DNA of 64,000 bases from Gymnodinialimonas ulvae (GCF_037543845.1 NZ_JBBIFX010000001.1:868001-932000), one strand, 5' to 3'; positions 1-8,953 are shown, counted from the stretch's first letter. Numbers and translations are program-made. The notes: a model not told the origin generated them from the sequence alone.

Positions 1-2
1 CC

Positions 3-467
3 TGGAATTCGCCCTGGGGCCGGATGATGCGCGCGATCCGTGACAACGAAGTCTCCGCCTCCGCCATGGGCAAGGACGTCAAGGCGCGCCATTTGCAGAT
101 CTTCATCCTCGGCTCCGCCGTCTGCGGCCTCGCCGGCGCGATGATGACCACCCTCGACAGCCAGCTGGTGCCCGGCACCTACCAACCGCTGCGCTTCACC
201 TTCTTGGTCTGGGTCATGGTGATCGTGGGCGGGTCCGGCAACAATTGGGGCGCGGTTCTGGGCGGGTTCCTGATCTGGTGGCTCTGGGTGCAGGTGGAGC
301 CGATGGGCCTGATGCTGATGCAAGGCATCACCTATTTCATGGAGCCCGGCTCACCACTCTCCGACCACCTCCTCGACAGCGCCGCCCACATGCGCCTGCT
401 GACGATGGGCCTGATCCTGCTGCTGGTCCTGCGGTTCAGCCCGCGGGGGCTTATTCCGGAGCGCTGA
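3..467 (+). CDS. livM: Branched-chain amino acid ABC transporter permease, LivM type (C-terminal part)
   Basis: Only the 3' end is in the window; the frame is open to the left edge (first codons read WNSPWGR). It is an inner-membrane permease subunit of a high-affinity branched-chain amino acid or amide importer. Visible are the cytoplasmic-loop motif RAIRDNEVSASAMGKDV, which contacts the ATPase, and at least three further hydrophobic segments, ending at LRFSPRGLIPER, a typical LivM C terminus. Partner genes (LivH, LivG, LivF, binding protein) would lie to the left. LivM rather than LivH follows from the RAIRDNE loop and the terminal RPxGLxPE-like motif. Confidence 0.9.
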   Translation, partial: WNSPWGRMMRAIRDNEVSASAMGKDVKARHLQIFILGSAVCGLAGAMMTTLDSQLVPGTYQPLRFTFLVWVMVIVGGSGNNWGAVLGGFLIWWLWVQVEPMGLMLMQGITYFMEPGSPLSDHLLDSAAHMRLLTMGLILLLVLRFSPRGLIPER

Positions 468-495
468 ACGGGCGCAGCAGAACCGCAGCCAACCT

Positions 496-852
496 TTATC
501 GCGCGGCACCACGGGTCACGGCACCCAACTGGAGCCAACGCCCTTGGCTGATCCGGCGGCGCACCTTGCGCGCGTAATCCTGCGGCGCGAGAGGGCGCTT
601 TGTGCGGTGCCGTGTATGATTGCAAAACCGGCAAGCCGCCGCGATGTTTTTCGCGGAGGTCTTTCCCCCGTTTGACACCGGTTCCAGATGCTCCGCCGTG
701 CATTGAAACCACCGCACCTGACCCTTGCTCAGCCCGTATGCACGCTGAAACGCGTTGGCGCTCTTTGTCCACATCGGCTGCAAGCAATAGATGCACTTGC
801 CGCCCTGCAGGTCATACTTTTCATTTCTGATCGTCTTGAGTTTGCTGCGCAT
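496..852 (-). CDS. Small HNH endonuclease domain protein
   Basis: 118-residue stand-alone HNH protein. A first CxxC pair (GKCIYCLQP, about residues 19-22) and a second one (ACRFCNH, about 75-78) form the structural zinc site. Between them lies the catalytic core CTAEHLEPVSNGGKTSAKN, with the His of the ββα-metal fold, followed by NHTRH. Such single-domain HNH proteins are common in alphaproteobacterial chromosomes; the cellular role is generally unknown and not shown here. It is convergent with the livM fragment and has no obvious operon partner. The start is the first ATG, before MRSKLKTIRNEKYD. Confidence 0.8.
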   Translation of the reverse strand: MRSKLKTIRNEKYDLQGGKCIYCLQPMWTKSANAFQRAYGLSKGQVRWFQCTAEHLEPVSNGGKTSAKNIAAACRFCNHTRHRTKRPLAPQDYARKVRRRISQGRWLQLGAVTRGAAR

Positions 853-1239
853 AACGCACCTCTGCTGTCGATTTCCAAAATCGAGAACAGGGTGCGGATG
901 CGTGGCGCTCTCCGCGCAGGTGGCCTGAGGTCACACCTGCTTGCTCTTCCCCACGGTCAGTGTCTTAGGACTACTCAACCGCATTGCCGAGATTGGGCAT
1001 GGCCGGTCTCATATCAAGTTCCAAATTGGAAACGCTGGGTTTCCGCGCGATCGAACGACCACCGCAAAATATCGCGCACGCTTTTTCATCTTGCCAGAAA
1101 AACCTCGCGGTAAGTGCGTTTACGCACGCAGGGGCAGAGCCCCTTGCACGACAAAACCCTTACCAAAGCCTTAACGAAAAACAGAATATATCAGGATTAC
1201 AGACACATAACCCCATTGTGCACGCGTGCACAAACCGCC
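853..1239. other. Gap without recognisable gene
   Basis: About 390 bases between the divergent 5' end of the HNH gene and the 3' end of the crotonase gene. I see no credible coding frame, tRNA or strong terminator. The last 100 bases are A-rich compared with the flanks. The HNH promoter should lie at the left end of the gap. Confidence 0.5.
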
Positions 1240-2016
1240 TCACCGCCCCTCGTAGACCGGCGCACGCTTCTCCAGAAAGGCCATCACACCTTCCTTGAAA
1301 TCCCGCGTTTTCCCGCATTGGCCCTGCAACTGACCCTCCAGCTTCAGCTGCTCTTCCAGCCCATTGCCAAAGCTCGCCCGCATCACCTGCTTCACGCGCT
1401 TGAACGCTTCCGTCGGCCCGCTTGCCAGATGCTGCGCCCGACCCATCCAGACCGCTTCAAAGGCATCATCCTCGGCCACTTCCCAGATCATCCCCCACTC
1501 GGCCGCCTGCTGCGCGCTGATCTTGTCGGCAAACAAAGCCGCCCCCATCGCGCGCTGCAATCCAATCGTGCGTGGCAAGGCCCAGGTCCCGCCCGCATCC
1601 GGGATCAACCCGATCCGCGTGAATGCCTGAATGAACGACGCAGACGCCGCCGCGATCACCACGTCGCAGACAAGTGCAAGGTTGGCCCCCGCCCCCGCCG
1701 CCGTCCCATTCACGGCCGCGATCACCGGCACGGGACATTCCACAATCGCCATCAACATCGGGATGTATTCGTCGCGCAGCGTCCGTTCGAGGTTCAGGTT
1801 CGCCGCATTCGCCCGGTCGCCCAGATCCTGCCCCGAGCAAAACGCCCGCCCCGTCCCGGTCAACACCACAACCCGCGCCTCATTGCCAGCCGCCGTTACC
1901 GCATGGGTGATCTCGGCCCGCATCTGCGTGTTGAGCGCGTTCATCACATCCGGTCGGTTCATCGTAATGATGGCCATGCCGTCGCGGTCGACGCGGGTGA
2001 TTGTTTCGTAATTCAT
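1240..2016 (-). CDS. Enoyl-CoA hydratase/isomerase family protein (PaaG-like)
   Basis: 258-residue crotonase-fold protein. The two oxyanion-hole segments are present: GRAFCSGQDLGD (about 58-69) and NGTAAGAGANLALVCD (about 102-117). The active-site region IGLIPDAGGTWALPR follows. The SGQDL form and Asp in PDAGG resemble 2-(1,2-epoxy-1,2-dihydrophenyl)acetyl-CoA isomerase (PaaG) and related isomerases more than classical short-chain enoyl-CoA hydratase. No other paa genes are near, so the substrate is open. The start is fixed by a GGGAGG ribosome site just before the ATG. It lies downstream of ccmF-ccmH on the same strand, with a 69-base gap after ccmH. Confidence 0.8.
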   Translation of the reverse strand: MNYETITRVDRDGMAIITMNRPDVMNALNTQMRAEITHAVTAAGNEARVVVLTGTGRAFCSGQDLGDRANAANLNLERTLRDEYIPMLMAIVECPVPVIAAVNGTAAGAGANLALVCDVVIAAASASFIQAFTRIGLIPDAGGTWALPRTIGLQRAMGAALFADKISAQQAAEWGMIWEVAEDDAFEAVWMGRAQHLASGPTEAFKRVKQVMRASFGNGLEEQLKLEGQLQGQCGKTRDFKEGVMAFLEKRAPVYEGR

Positions 2017-2085
2017 GGGGTGCCTCCCGTTGCCTTGCCCGGACCCTAGGCGAGCCCATCGGGTCAGAAAAGCACAAACGCTGCG

Positions 2086-2565
2086 TCAGTCGCGACGTTC
2101 CACGTCAAGTATGGCATCAAGGCGCGCCTGCTCATCAGCGCTCAATCCCGTTTCGCTCGGCGCTACCGCTGACGAACGCCCCCGGATATAGACCACCGAC
2201 AGGCCAATACCGGCAGCCAGTAACACCAGCGGCAGCACCCACAACACGCGGTTCGCCCCGTCGAAATTCGGGCTCAGCAAGACATATTCGCCATAACGCG
2301 CCACGATGTAGTCGACGACCTCGACATCGTCGTCGCCCGCCACCAGCCTTTCGCGTACCAAGAGGCGCAGGTCGCGTGCGATCTCGGCGCTCGACTCGTC
2401 GATACTCTCGTTCTGACAAACCGGACATCTAAGTCCGGCAGAGATGTCGCGGGCCCGGTCTTCGAGCACCGGATCCGGCAAAACCTCATCGGGCTGCACC
2501 GCAAGACCCGGCCCCCCTGCGAGGAGGAGCGCAGATCCCAGCAGGAGCGCGCGCACCCCCCTCAT
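2086..2565 (-). CDS. ccmH: Cytochrome c-type biogenesis protein CcmH
   Basis: 159 residues. An N-terminal signal or anchor (LLLGSALLLAGGPGLA) is followed by the diagnostic thiol motif LRCPVCQNESIDES (LRCxxCQ), which reduces the apocytochrome c CXXCH cysteines in the periplasm. A C-terminal membrane helix (VLWVLPLVLLAAGIGLSVVY) follows. It is the short CcmH/CcmL form without the CcmI TPR region. The ATG overlaps the ccmF stop codon (ATGA, 2562-2565), which indicates translational coupling and fixes this start; longer upstream starts would lie inside ccmF. Confidence 0.93.
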   Translation of the reverse strand: MRGVRALLLGSALLLAGGPGLAVQPDEVLPDPVLEDRARDISAGLRCPVCQNESIDESSAEIARDLRLLVRERLVAGDDDVEVVDYIVARYGEYVLLSPNFDGANRVLWVLPLVLLAAGIGLSVVYIRGRSSAVAPSETGLSADEQARLDAILDVERRD

Positions 2566-4550
2566 TCTGCCGGAACTCCGCTGACCCGCGGCGGCGCTTT
2601 GGCCGCGCCCGCCGCCACCCGGTAGCGCCGGTCGCTCAGGCTCAGGAACCCGCCCAACGCCATCACAATCGTCCCGCCCCAGATCCAGTTCGCAAAGGGT
2701 TTGATCCAGGTGCGCAACGCCCATCCCCCACCGACCTGCGGGTCGCCAAGGGTCACGTAGACATCCCGCGTCACCCCATTGTTGATGCCCGCCTCGGTTG
2801 TCGGCATGCCCGCCACGGGATAGATCCGGCGCTCGGGGTTCAGAACGGAAATCAACGCCCCCGTCTCCGGGTCACGTACCGCCACACTTGCCATTGTGCT
2901 GAGGTAATTGGGCCCCTGCACATTCTCATCGACCCCCAGAAGCTCGATCTCATAGGCACCGACGCGGTACGGCTCGCCTTCGCGGGCCACACGGATGTCT
3001 TCGATCTGATACCCGGTCAGCGTCACGACACCAAACATCGTGATCCCGACCCCGGCATGGGCAATGGATTTGCCCCAATCGGCGCGCGGCAGGCGCGTCA
3101 GGCGTCCCAGCCGACCGCCGATGGCCCCGCGTCCGGTGCGCGACCACAGGTCCGTGACCGCACCCGCAACCAACCACACCGACAGCGCCACACCAATCGG
3201 GCCAATGGCCGATTTGCCTGTCCACATCGCCCAGGTCAGCAGGCCAACCGCGATGGCCAAAACCGCCGCCGGGATCAGCGCCCGTATCGGCTTGGCAAGC
3301 GTGGCCCGTTTCCATGGCATCATCGCCGCCACGGGAAGCGCTACGGCCAATGCGAAGACGAACGGGGTGAACGCCGCGTCGAAAAACGGCGGGCCGACCG
3401 ACAGCGTGCGGTCAAAGAACAGATCCGCGATCAGGGGCCAGATCGTGCCGATGAACACCACGAAGGTCGACACGGCGAGGATCAGGTTGTTGAACACCAG
3501 CCCGCTTTCCCGGCTGACGATCCCGAAGACGCCTTTCGCTTCCATCGTCCCCGCCCGGAGCGCGAATAGCAGCAGCGCGCCACCCATGAACACACCCAGG
3601 ATCATTAGGATGAAGACCCCACGCTCGGGATCATTGGCGAAAGCATGGACCGACGTCAGAACGCCCGAGCGCACGATGAATGTCCCGATCAGGGAGAAGC
3701 CGAACGCCAGGATCGCCAAAAGGATCGTCCAGCTTTTCAGGCTTTCGCGCTTTTCCACAACGATGGCCGAATGCAGCAAGGCCGCCGCCAGCAGCCAAGG
3801 CATGAAGGATGCGTTCTCCACAGGATCCCAGAACCAGAATCCACCCCAGCCCAATTCGTAATAGGCCCACCAGGAGCCCAGTCCGATGCCGATGGTCAGA
3901 AACACCCAGGCCGCCAAGGTCCATGGACGCACCCACCGGCCCCAAGCCGCATCCACCCGGCCCTCGATCAGGGCCGCGACTGCGAAGGAAAACGCCATGC
4001 TGAGCCCAACGTAGCCGAGGTAGAGAAACGGCGGGTGAAACGCCAAGCCGGGGTCCTGCAACAAGGGGTTGAGGTCTTGGCCGTCAAACGGCGGGCTGGC
4101 GAGGCGAAGGAACGGGTTCGACGTGAACAGGATAAAAGCGAAAAATGCCACCGCGACCGCGCTTTGAACGGCAAGGACGCGGGCCCGCAAGGTCGGGGGC
4201 AGGTTCTTTCCGAACCAGCTGGCGCAGGCTCCAAACAGCGTCAGGATCAACACCCACAAAAGCAGCGAGCCCTCGTGGTTTCCCCAGACGCCGGTGATTT
4301 TGTAGAGCATCGGCTTGTCGGTATGTGAATTTGCCACGACGAGGCTAAGCGAGAAGTCGGAGGTGACAAAAGCGTAGGTCAGCGCCGCAAAACTGAACGC
4401 CGTCAGGATAAACTGCGCCGAGGCTGCCGGATCGGCGGTCGCCATCCAGCCGCGATTGCCTACCCAAGCGCCCGCCAAGGGCACCACCATCTGGAAGATC
4501 GCCACCGCAAAGGCAAGGATCAGCGCGAAATGTCCGAGTTCAACAATCAT
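2562..4550 (-). CDS. ccmF: Heme lyase subunit CcmF (cytochrome c maturation)
   Basis: 662 residues, polytopic inner-membrane protein that attaches heme to apocytochrome c together with CcmH/CcmI. The WWD domain is clear (GLGSWWAYYELGWGGFWFWDPVEN, given here in pieces: GSWWAYYELGWGG and FWFWDPVENASF), as are conserved His residues in periplasmic loops and a C-terminal soluble region before the last helix. I start at MIVELGHFALILAF, which places the first membrane helix at the N terminus as in the family; an upstream ATG at 4667 would add about 39 low-quality residues. It forms an overlapping pair with ccmH. Confidence 0.93.
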   Translation of the reverse strand: MIVELGHFALILAFAVAIFQMVVPLAGAWVGNRGWMATADPAASAQFILTAFSFAALTYAFVTSDFSLSLVVANSHTDKPMLYKITGVWGNHEGSLLLWVLILTLFGACASWFGKNLPPTLRARVLAVQSAVAVAFFAFILFTSNPFLRLASPPFDGQDLNPLLQDPGLAFHPPFLYLGYVGLSMAFSFAVAALIEGRVDAAWGRWVRPWTLAAWVFLTIGIGLGSWWAYYELGWGGFWFWDPVENASFMPWLLAAALLHSAIVVEKRESLKSWTILLAILAFGFSLIGTFIVRSGVLTSVHAFANDPERGVFILMILGVFMGGALLLFALRAGTMEAKGVFGIVSRESGLVFNNLILAVSTFVVFIGTIWPLIADLFFDRTLSVGPPFFDAAFTPFVFALAVALPVAAMMPWKRATLAKPIRALIPAAVLAIAVGLLTWAMWTGKSAIGPIGVALSVWLVAGAVTDLWSRTGRGAIGGRLGRLTRLPRADWGKSIAHAGVGITMFGVVTLTGYQIEDIRVAREGEPYRVGAYEIELLGVDENVQGPNYLSTMASVAVRDPETGALISVLNPERRIYPVAGMPTTEAGINNGVTRDVYVTLGDPQVGGGWALRTWIKPFANWIWGGTIVMALGGFLSLSDRRYRVAAGAAKAPPRVSGVPAE

Positions 4551-4685
4551 GAGATGGAGTGTAGGCCGACAATCGCCCGGAGGCCATAGGATGTGACGCC
4601 CGCAGTGATCGGATTTTGCCGTTCTGACGCAGATGTCAGAACGGAATGGGTCCGGCGTACGGGCCAAGCCGCGGGAGCCGCACGC

Positions 4686-6257
4686 TCACCGCCCGCGGAA
4701 GAGCCCGCCAAGAACCCCGCGCACCACCGCGCGGCCCGTGCGGGTGCCAAGCTGTCGCGCGAAGCTTTTGGCGAAGGTCGTCCCGATGCTGTCGGACCGG
4801 GACGACGAACGCCGCTTGCGTGCCGGTTTTGATGAAGAGCGGCTGACCCCGCCGCCGGTGTATCGCCGCCCGGCGCGGAACTCGCGTTCGACTGTTTCGG
4901 CCTGTTCTTCGGCGTCTTCAGCAGCTTCGGCCTCCCTTGCCGCTTCGGCGGCGCGCTTTTGCAGGATTTCGAAGGCGCTTTCGCGGTCCTGCACTGCTTC
5001 GTATTTGCCCGCCAAGGGCGACTGGCCCATCAGCCCCGCGCGTATCGCAGGCGTGATCGGGCCCAGTTGCGACGACGGCGGCCGGATCAACGTGCGTTGC
5101 GCCATGCCGGGGATGCCCTTGCGTTCCAGAAGCGAAGTCACGGCTTCACCGACACCGACCTCACGGATCGCATCTTCGATCTCCAGGTCGGGGTTTTCGC
5201 GATAATTCTCGGCGGCCTGCCGCAGTGCCCGACGATCCTTGGCGGTGAAGGCGCGCAAGGCATGTTGGACGCGATTGCCGAGCTGTCCAAGGATATCCTC
5301 CGGCACGTCGTCGGGGTTCTGGGTTATGAAATAGACGCCGACCCCTTTGGACCGGATCAGGCGCGCGACCTGCTCGACCTTATCGACCAACGCTTTGGGC
5401 GCGTCTTCAAACAGAAGATGCGCCTCATCGAAAAAGAAGACGAGCTTCGGTTTATCGGGATCGCCAACCTCGGGCAGCGTTTCGAACAATTCCGACAGCA
5501 GCCAGAGCAGGAAGGTGGCGTAAAGGCGCGGGCTCTGCATCAGTTTGTCGGCGGCGAGGATGTTGATCCGGCCCGCCCCCGCCGCATCGGTCAGGAACAG
5601 ATCTTCGAGATCCAGCGCAGGCTCGCCAAAGAATTGCGCGGCGCCCTGCCCCTCAAGCACCAAGAGCCGCCGTTGAATCGCGCCAATGGACGCGGTGGAG
5701 ACATTGCCATAGCGCAGCGACAGGGTCTTGCGGTTCTGCCCGACCCAAACAAGCAACGCCTGCAGGTCCTTGAGGTCCAGCAGCGCCATCCCCTCTTCAT
5801 CGGCGACGCGAAAGGCGATGTTCAAAACGCCTTCCTGTGCGTCGGACAATTCCAGAAGCCGCGCCAAAAGGAGCGGTCCCATTTCGGCAATCGTCGTGCG
5901 CACAGGATGACCTTGCTCCCCAAACAGATCCCAAAAGGTGACCGGGAACGCTCGATAAGCATAGTCGGTGAAGTTGATCCTCGCGGCCCGCTCGGTGAAG
6001 GCGTCGTGCAGTTTGAAATCCGCGCGGCCCGCCTGCGCGAGCCCCGACAGATCGCCCTTCACATCCGACAACACCACCGGCACTCCAAGCGCGGAGAAGC
6101 TTTCGGCGAGGATTTGCAGCGTCACGGTCTTGCCGGTGCCCGTCGCCCCCGCGATCAGGCCGTGACGGTTGGCGTAATCCGGGCGCAGCACTTGGGCCTC
6201 GCCGTATTCCCGGCCACCGCCCCCTACAAAAATCCCGTTTTCAACCTGATCGGCCAT
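4686..6257 (-). CDS. HerA-like helicase/ATPase, DUF853 family
   Basis: 523 residues. Walker A is GATGTGKTVTL (about 36-47) and Walker B is LVFFFDEAHLLF (about 265-276). An Arg-rich, probably disordered tail (KPARKRRSSSRS) and the family C terminus FAKSFARQLGTRTGR...GGLFRGR follow. These hexameric ATPases are related to HerA/FtsK; the E. coli homologue is YjgR. Function is poorly known, with DNA end processing or translocation suspected from the fold. It is single-gene, divergent from the small-RNA/ialB region and unrelated to the flanking ccm genes. Confidence 0.85.
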   Translation of the reverse strand: MADQVENGIFVGGGGREYGEAQVLRPDYANRHGLIAGATGTGKTVTLQILAESFSALGVPVVLSDVKGDLSGLAQAGRADFKLHDAFTERAARINFTDYAYRAFPVTFWDLFGEQGHPVRTTIAEMGPLLLARLLELSDAQEGVLNIAFRVADEEGMALLDLKDLQALLVWVGQNRKTLSLRYGNVSTASIGAIQRRLLVLEGQGAAQFFGEPALDLEDLFLTDAAGAGRINILAADKLMQSPRLYATFLLWLLSELFETLPEVGDPDKPKLVFFFDEAHLLFEDAPKALVDKVEQVARLIRSKGVGVYFITQNPDDVPEDILGQLGNRVQHALRAFTAKDRRALRQAAENYRENPDLEIEDAIREVGVGEAVTSLLERKGIPGMAQRTLIRPPSSQLGPITPAIRAGLMGQSPLAGKYEAVQDRESAFEILQKRAAEAAREAEAAEDAEEQAETVEREFRAGRRYTGGGVSRSSSKPARKRRSSSRSDSIGTTFAKSFARQLGTRTGRAVVRGVLGGLFRGR

Positions 6258-6332
6258 CGCATTTTTCCTGCAGTCGTTTTTTCTGCGGATACCAATACAT
6301 TTTTAACCTTTGGATGCCAGTCTCGGCCTACG

Positions 6333-6401
6333 CCATGCATTTGCGTGGTGTTGACTTCCTCCCTGTCAACTGGCCGCGCCCCGCTTGGGCGCGGTTTTTT
6401 T
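6333..6401 (+). ncRNA. Candidate trans-acting small RNA with CCTCC loop and terminator
   Basis: Three hairpins lie in tandem on the plus strand. First CCATGC/GCGTGG (6333-6348). Then GTTGAC/GTCAAC (6350-6370) with the nine-base loop TTCCTCCCT. Then CCGCGCCC/GGGCGCGG (6374-6394) followed by seven T, an intrinsic terminator that no upstream plus-strand gene explains. A loop complementary to the ribosome-binding consensus is the hallmark of the alphaproteobacterial cuckoo/CcsR and αr14/suhB-type small RNAs. The 5' end is not defined and may lie upstream of 6333. Membership of those families is an inference from loop and architecture only. Confidence 0.55.
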
Positions 6402-6461
6402 GGCCAAATGGTCAAGAAAATAGGGCCTTGTTCACATCTGCTATTTTACCCAAAAGCCCTG

Positions 6462-6490
6462 TTGACGGCTGCCAAACCTTCGCATAGCGT
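6462..6490 (+). promoter_or_regulatory. Sigma-70-like promoter upstream of ialB-type gene
   Basis: TTGACG (6462-6467), a 17-base spacer and TAGCGT (6485-6490) match the housekeeping promoter pattern. They point toward the secreted IalB-family gene at 6742, which would then have a leader of about 240 bases containing the hairpin at 6532-6555. The match was found by eye; no start-site data. Confidence 0.4.
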
Positions 6491-6531
6491 CCGCATCATA
6501 AGTCGGCCAGTCCGACAGGGAGAGAAAACGC

Positions 6532-6555
6532 AAAGGGTCCGTCCGCGGACCCTTT
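6532..6555. repeat. Perfect 10-bp stem-loop in the ialB leader
   Basis: AAAGGGTCCG and CGGACCCTTT form a perfect stem around a TCCG loop. The minus-strand copy is followed by TTTGCGTTTTCTC and the plus-strand copy by a weak T-poor stretch. It could terminate minus-strand transcription, attenuate the leader, or end a second short RNA. Confidence 0.45.
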
Positions 6556-6741
6556 CGCTATTTGCAGCGGCGTTCGCCTGCAAATTCGGGTTCCAGGCAG
6601 AGGTGGTTTCACCCGCCTTACCTCTGTATCGCAGTGGTTTTTTTATCCCTGACAGCCCCCCCTTCTCCATGCTAGCCACACGCAGGAATGGCAGGGCGCG
6701 CGCGCGTTCGAGCAGAGCCATCAGACAAAGCAAGAGGACAC

Positions 6742-7407
6742 ATGACGATGAATGTGCACAAGACACTCGCCACGTTTACCGCGTTGGGCGCGTTGACCCT
6801 TCCCGGCACCGCTACCGCGCAGGACGAACCGCTCGTGCTTCCCGATCGCAGCGAGGTCGCCGCAGGCGAGACGTTCGTGGCCGAGATTTTCCGCGATTGG
6901 CAGATCCGCTGTATCCGCTCGGAAGGCGACATCGCGCCAGACCGCTGCGAGATGTTCCAATTGTTGGAAGAGGAAAACGGCAACCCGGTCGCGGAATTCC
7001 GCATCTCCGCTCCGCTGATCAACGAAGACGGCGCGATTGCCAACGCCACAATCCTGACCCCACTCGACACGTTGTTGAGCCCCGGTTTGCAATTGCAGAT
7101 CGACGAAGAGGAACCGGCGGTTTTGCCCTATGCGTTCTGCCGTCCAGTCGGCTGTTTTGTGCAGATATCGCTGACCGAGGACAATCTTGGCTTGTTTCAG
7201 AACGGGGCCGACGCGCAGGTCGTCATTTTCGCGCTGACCCGCGATGAGCTTGGGCAGATCGGCGGCGTACCTGTGCCCACATCTGCGTCGCTGCGTGGAT
7301 TTACGGCAGCCTATGAAAACCTCGTCGAACGCCGTGACGAAATCATCGCCTTCATCGAAGAACAGGAAGGTGCAGCAGCCGAAGAAGACGGGGCCGCGAG
7401 CGAATAG
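6742..7407 (+). CDS. Invasion-associated locus B (IalB) family periplasmic protein
   Basis: 221 residues with an N-terminal signal peptide (KTLATFTALGALTLPGTATAQ). The IalB signature follows: a WQIRC segment with a first Cys, CEMFQ, and the paired-Cys block AFCRPVGCFVQISL (about residues 129-142). The tail is Glu/Ala-rich. In Bartonella IalB contributes to erythrocyte invasion, but in free-living alphaproteobacteria the family is a periplasmic protein of unknown function. The start ATG at 6742 has an AGAGGA site; an in-frame ATG at 6748 is also possible. Confidence 0.8.
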   Translation: MTMNVHKTLATFTALGALTLPGTATAQDEPLVLPDRSEVAAGETFVAEIFRDWQIRCIRSEGDIAPDRCEMFQLLEEENGNPVAEFRISAPLINEDGAIANATILTPLDTLLSPGLQLQIDEEEPAVLPYAFCRPVGCFVQISLTEDNLGLFQNGADAQVVIFALTRDELGQIGGVPVPTSASLRGFTAAYENLVERRDEIIAFIEEQEGAAAEEDGAASE

Positions 7408-7431
7408 ACGCGACACAAAGCATCGCAAAAC

Positions 7432-7470
7432 AGGCCCGCCGGACACAGATCCGCGCGGGCCTTTCTTTTG
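7432..7470. terminator. Intrinsic terminator between ialB-type gene and fabF
   Basis: AGGCCCGC (7432-7439) pairs with GCGGGCCT (7455-7462), followed by TTCTTTT on the plus strand. It lies between the ends of two convergent genes, 24 bases after the plus-strand stop, and ends the IalB-family transcript. Confidence 0.75.
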
Positions 7471-7471
7471 C

Positions 7472-8683
7472 TTAGGGGGCCGCGCGCAGGGCCAGCACGG
7501 CGTTCAGTCCGCCAAAGGCGAAGGCATTGGACAGGCACGCCTCGACCTTGGCCTCGCGGGCCACGTTGGGGACAACGTCGAGCGCGCATTCCGGATCGGC
7601 TTCTTCATAGCCAATGGTCGGCGCGACGATGCCGTCCTTCAGCGCCATGATACAGGCCAGAAGCTCCACCGCGCCGGTGCCTCCGATCAGGTGCCCATGC
7701 ATGGATTTCGTCGACGAGATCATCAGATCGTCGGCATGGTGGCCGAATGCATGGGCCACGGCGGCGCATTCCACCTTGTCGTTGGCCGCCGTCCCGGTCC
7801 CGTGGGCGTTGATGTAGCAGACATCTTCGGGGTTGAGCTTACCATCGGTCAGCGCCCCGGTGATGGCGCGCGCGGCGCCCTGTTGCGAGGGCATGACAAT
7901 ATCAGCGGCGTCGGAGGTCATCGCAAAGCCGACCACCTCTGCCAGGATCTCCGCGCCGCGCGCTTTTGCGTGGTCGTATTCTTCAAACAGGAACACGGCC
8001 GCCCCCTCGCCTTGCACCATGCCGTTGCGATTGGCGCTGAACGGGCGGCAGGCGTCTTTCGACATCACACGGAGCCCTTCCCAGGCTTTCACGCCTCCGA
8101 AGCTCAACATCGCCTCGGCCCCGCCGGTCACCATCACATCGGCCATCCCACAGCGGATCAGGTTGAAAGCCTGCCCCATTGCGTGGTTGGAAGAGGCGCA
8201 GGCCGTCGCGACCGAAAACGACGGGCCCTTGAGGTTGTATTCCATGCTCACATGGCTTGCGGCGGCGTTGTTCATCAGCTTTGGCACGACGAAGGGGTGG
8301 ACGCGGTTCTTTCCCTCTTCATAGACTGAACGGTAATTCTCATCCCAGGTGTTCACCCCACCGCCCGCCGTGCCGAAGACCACGCCCGAACGCGTCGCAA
8401 GCGCGCCGGAAAAGTCGAGGCCGCAGCCCTCAAGCGCCTGTTTCGTGGCGATCAGGGTGAATTGCGTGAACCGGTCGTAAAGCGCGATCTGCTGCCGGTT
8501 GAAAAGGGCTTCGGGATCGTAATCGCGCACCTGCCCGCCAATCCGGACGCTGAGCCGTTCGACATCACGCAGCGCCAATGGGCCGATCCCGCAGCGCCCC
8601 TGGCGAAAGGCGGCAAGCGTCTGGGCCACGTCATGGCCGAGGGCATTGATCGTCCCCTGCCCGGTGATGACAACGCGGCGCAC
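7472..8683 (-). CDS. Beta-ketoacyl-ACP synthase (FabF/KAS II family)
   Basis: 403 residues, full-length thiolase-fold condensing enzyme. The Cys-His-His triad is visible: nucleophile in TACASSNHA (about 162), His in NAHGTGTAAND (about 295) and His in STKSMHGHLIGGTGAVE (about 330). It carries out a Claisen condensation of malonyl-ACP with an acyl-ACP. The immediate neighbours, a dedicated acyl carrier protein (3 bases upstream) and lpxD, suggest a specialised chain, perhaps a lipid A acyl group, rather than bulk fatty acid synthesis; that role is inferred. Confidence 0.88.
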   Translation of the reverse strand: MRRVVITGQGTINALGHDVAQTLAAFRQGRCGIGPLALRDVERLSVRIGGQVRDYDPEALFNRQQIALYDRFTQFTLIATKQALEGCGLDFSGALATRSGVVFGTAGGGVNTWDENYRSVYEEGKNRVHPFVVPKLMNNAAASHVSMEYNLKGPSFSVATACASSNHAMGQAFNLIRCGMADVMVTGGAEAMLSFGGVKAWEGLRVMSKDACRPFSANRNGMVQGEGAAVFLFEEYDHAKARGAEILAEVVGFAMTSDAADIVMPSQQGAARAITGALTDGKLNPEDVCYINAHGTGTAANDKVECAAVAHAFGHHADDLMISSTKSMHGHLIGGTGAVELLACIMALKDGIVAPTIGYEEADPECALDVVPNVAREAKVEACLSNAFAFGGLNAVLALRAAP

Positions 8684-8686
8684 CGC

Positions 8687-8953
8687 TCAGGCCTTCTGCT
8701 CGGCCACAAGACCTTCGACGGCTTTCACGATGGCCGCCACGGACGAAATATCAAACGCGCTGGATTGAGGTTCATTGGCGTTGAAGGGCACCTGAATATC
8801 GAAGGCTTCTTCGATGGCAAAGATCGACTCCACCAACCCAAGGCTGTCGATGCCAAGGTCTTCAAGGGTCTGGTCCATGGACACATCGGATGGCTCAAGC
8901 ACCGCCTGTTCGGCGATGATGGCAATGACCCTGTCGTGAATGCTTTCGCCCAT
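8687..8953 (-). CDS. Acyl carrier protein
   Basis: 88 residues. The 4'-phosphopantetheine attachment motif DLGIDSLGLVE carries the modified Ser near residue 38, and acidic helix II typical of ACPs follows (SIFAIEEAFDIQVP). An upstream in-frame ATG (8983) exists, but the ATG at 8953 has a strong GGAGAGGG site at normal distance, so it is preferred. It differs from the main AcpP by its location between lpxD and a KAS gene, which marks it as a pathway-specific carrier. Confidence 0.88.
   Translation of the reverse strand: MGESIHDRVIAIIAEQAVLEPSDVSMDQTLEDLGIDSLGLVESIFAIEEAFDIQVPFNANEPQSSAFDISSVAAIVKAVEGLVAEQKA

Noticed and set aside
1114..2049. 311-codon open frame antisense to the crotonase
   Set aside because: His/Arg/Pro-rich shadow of the crotonase gene with no family resemblance.
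4959..7247. Very long plus-strand open frame across the HerA-like gene
   Set aside because: It runs through a supported minus-strand gene, an intergenic region with hairpins and into another frame of the IalB gene; no domain is visible.
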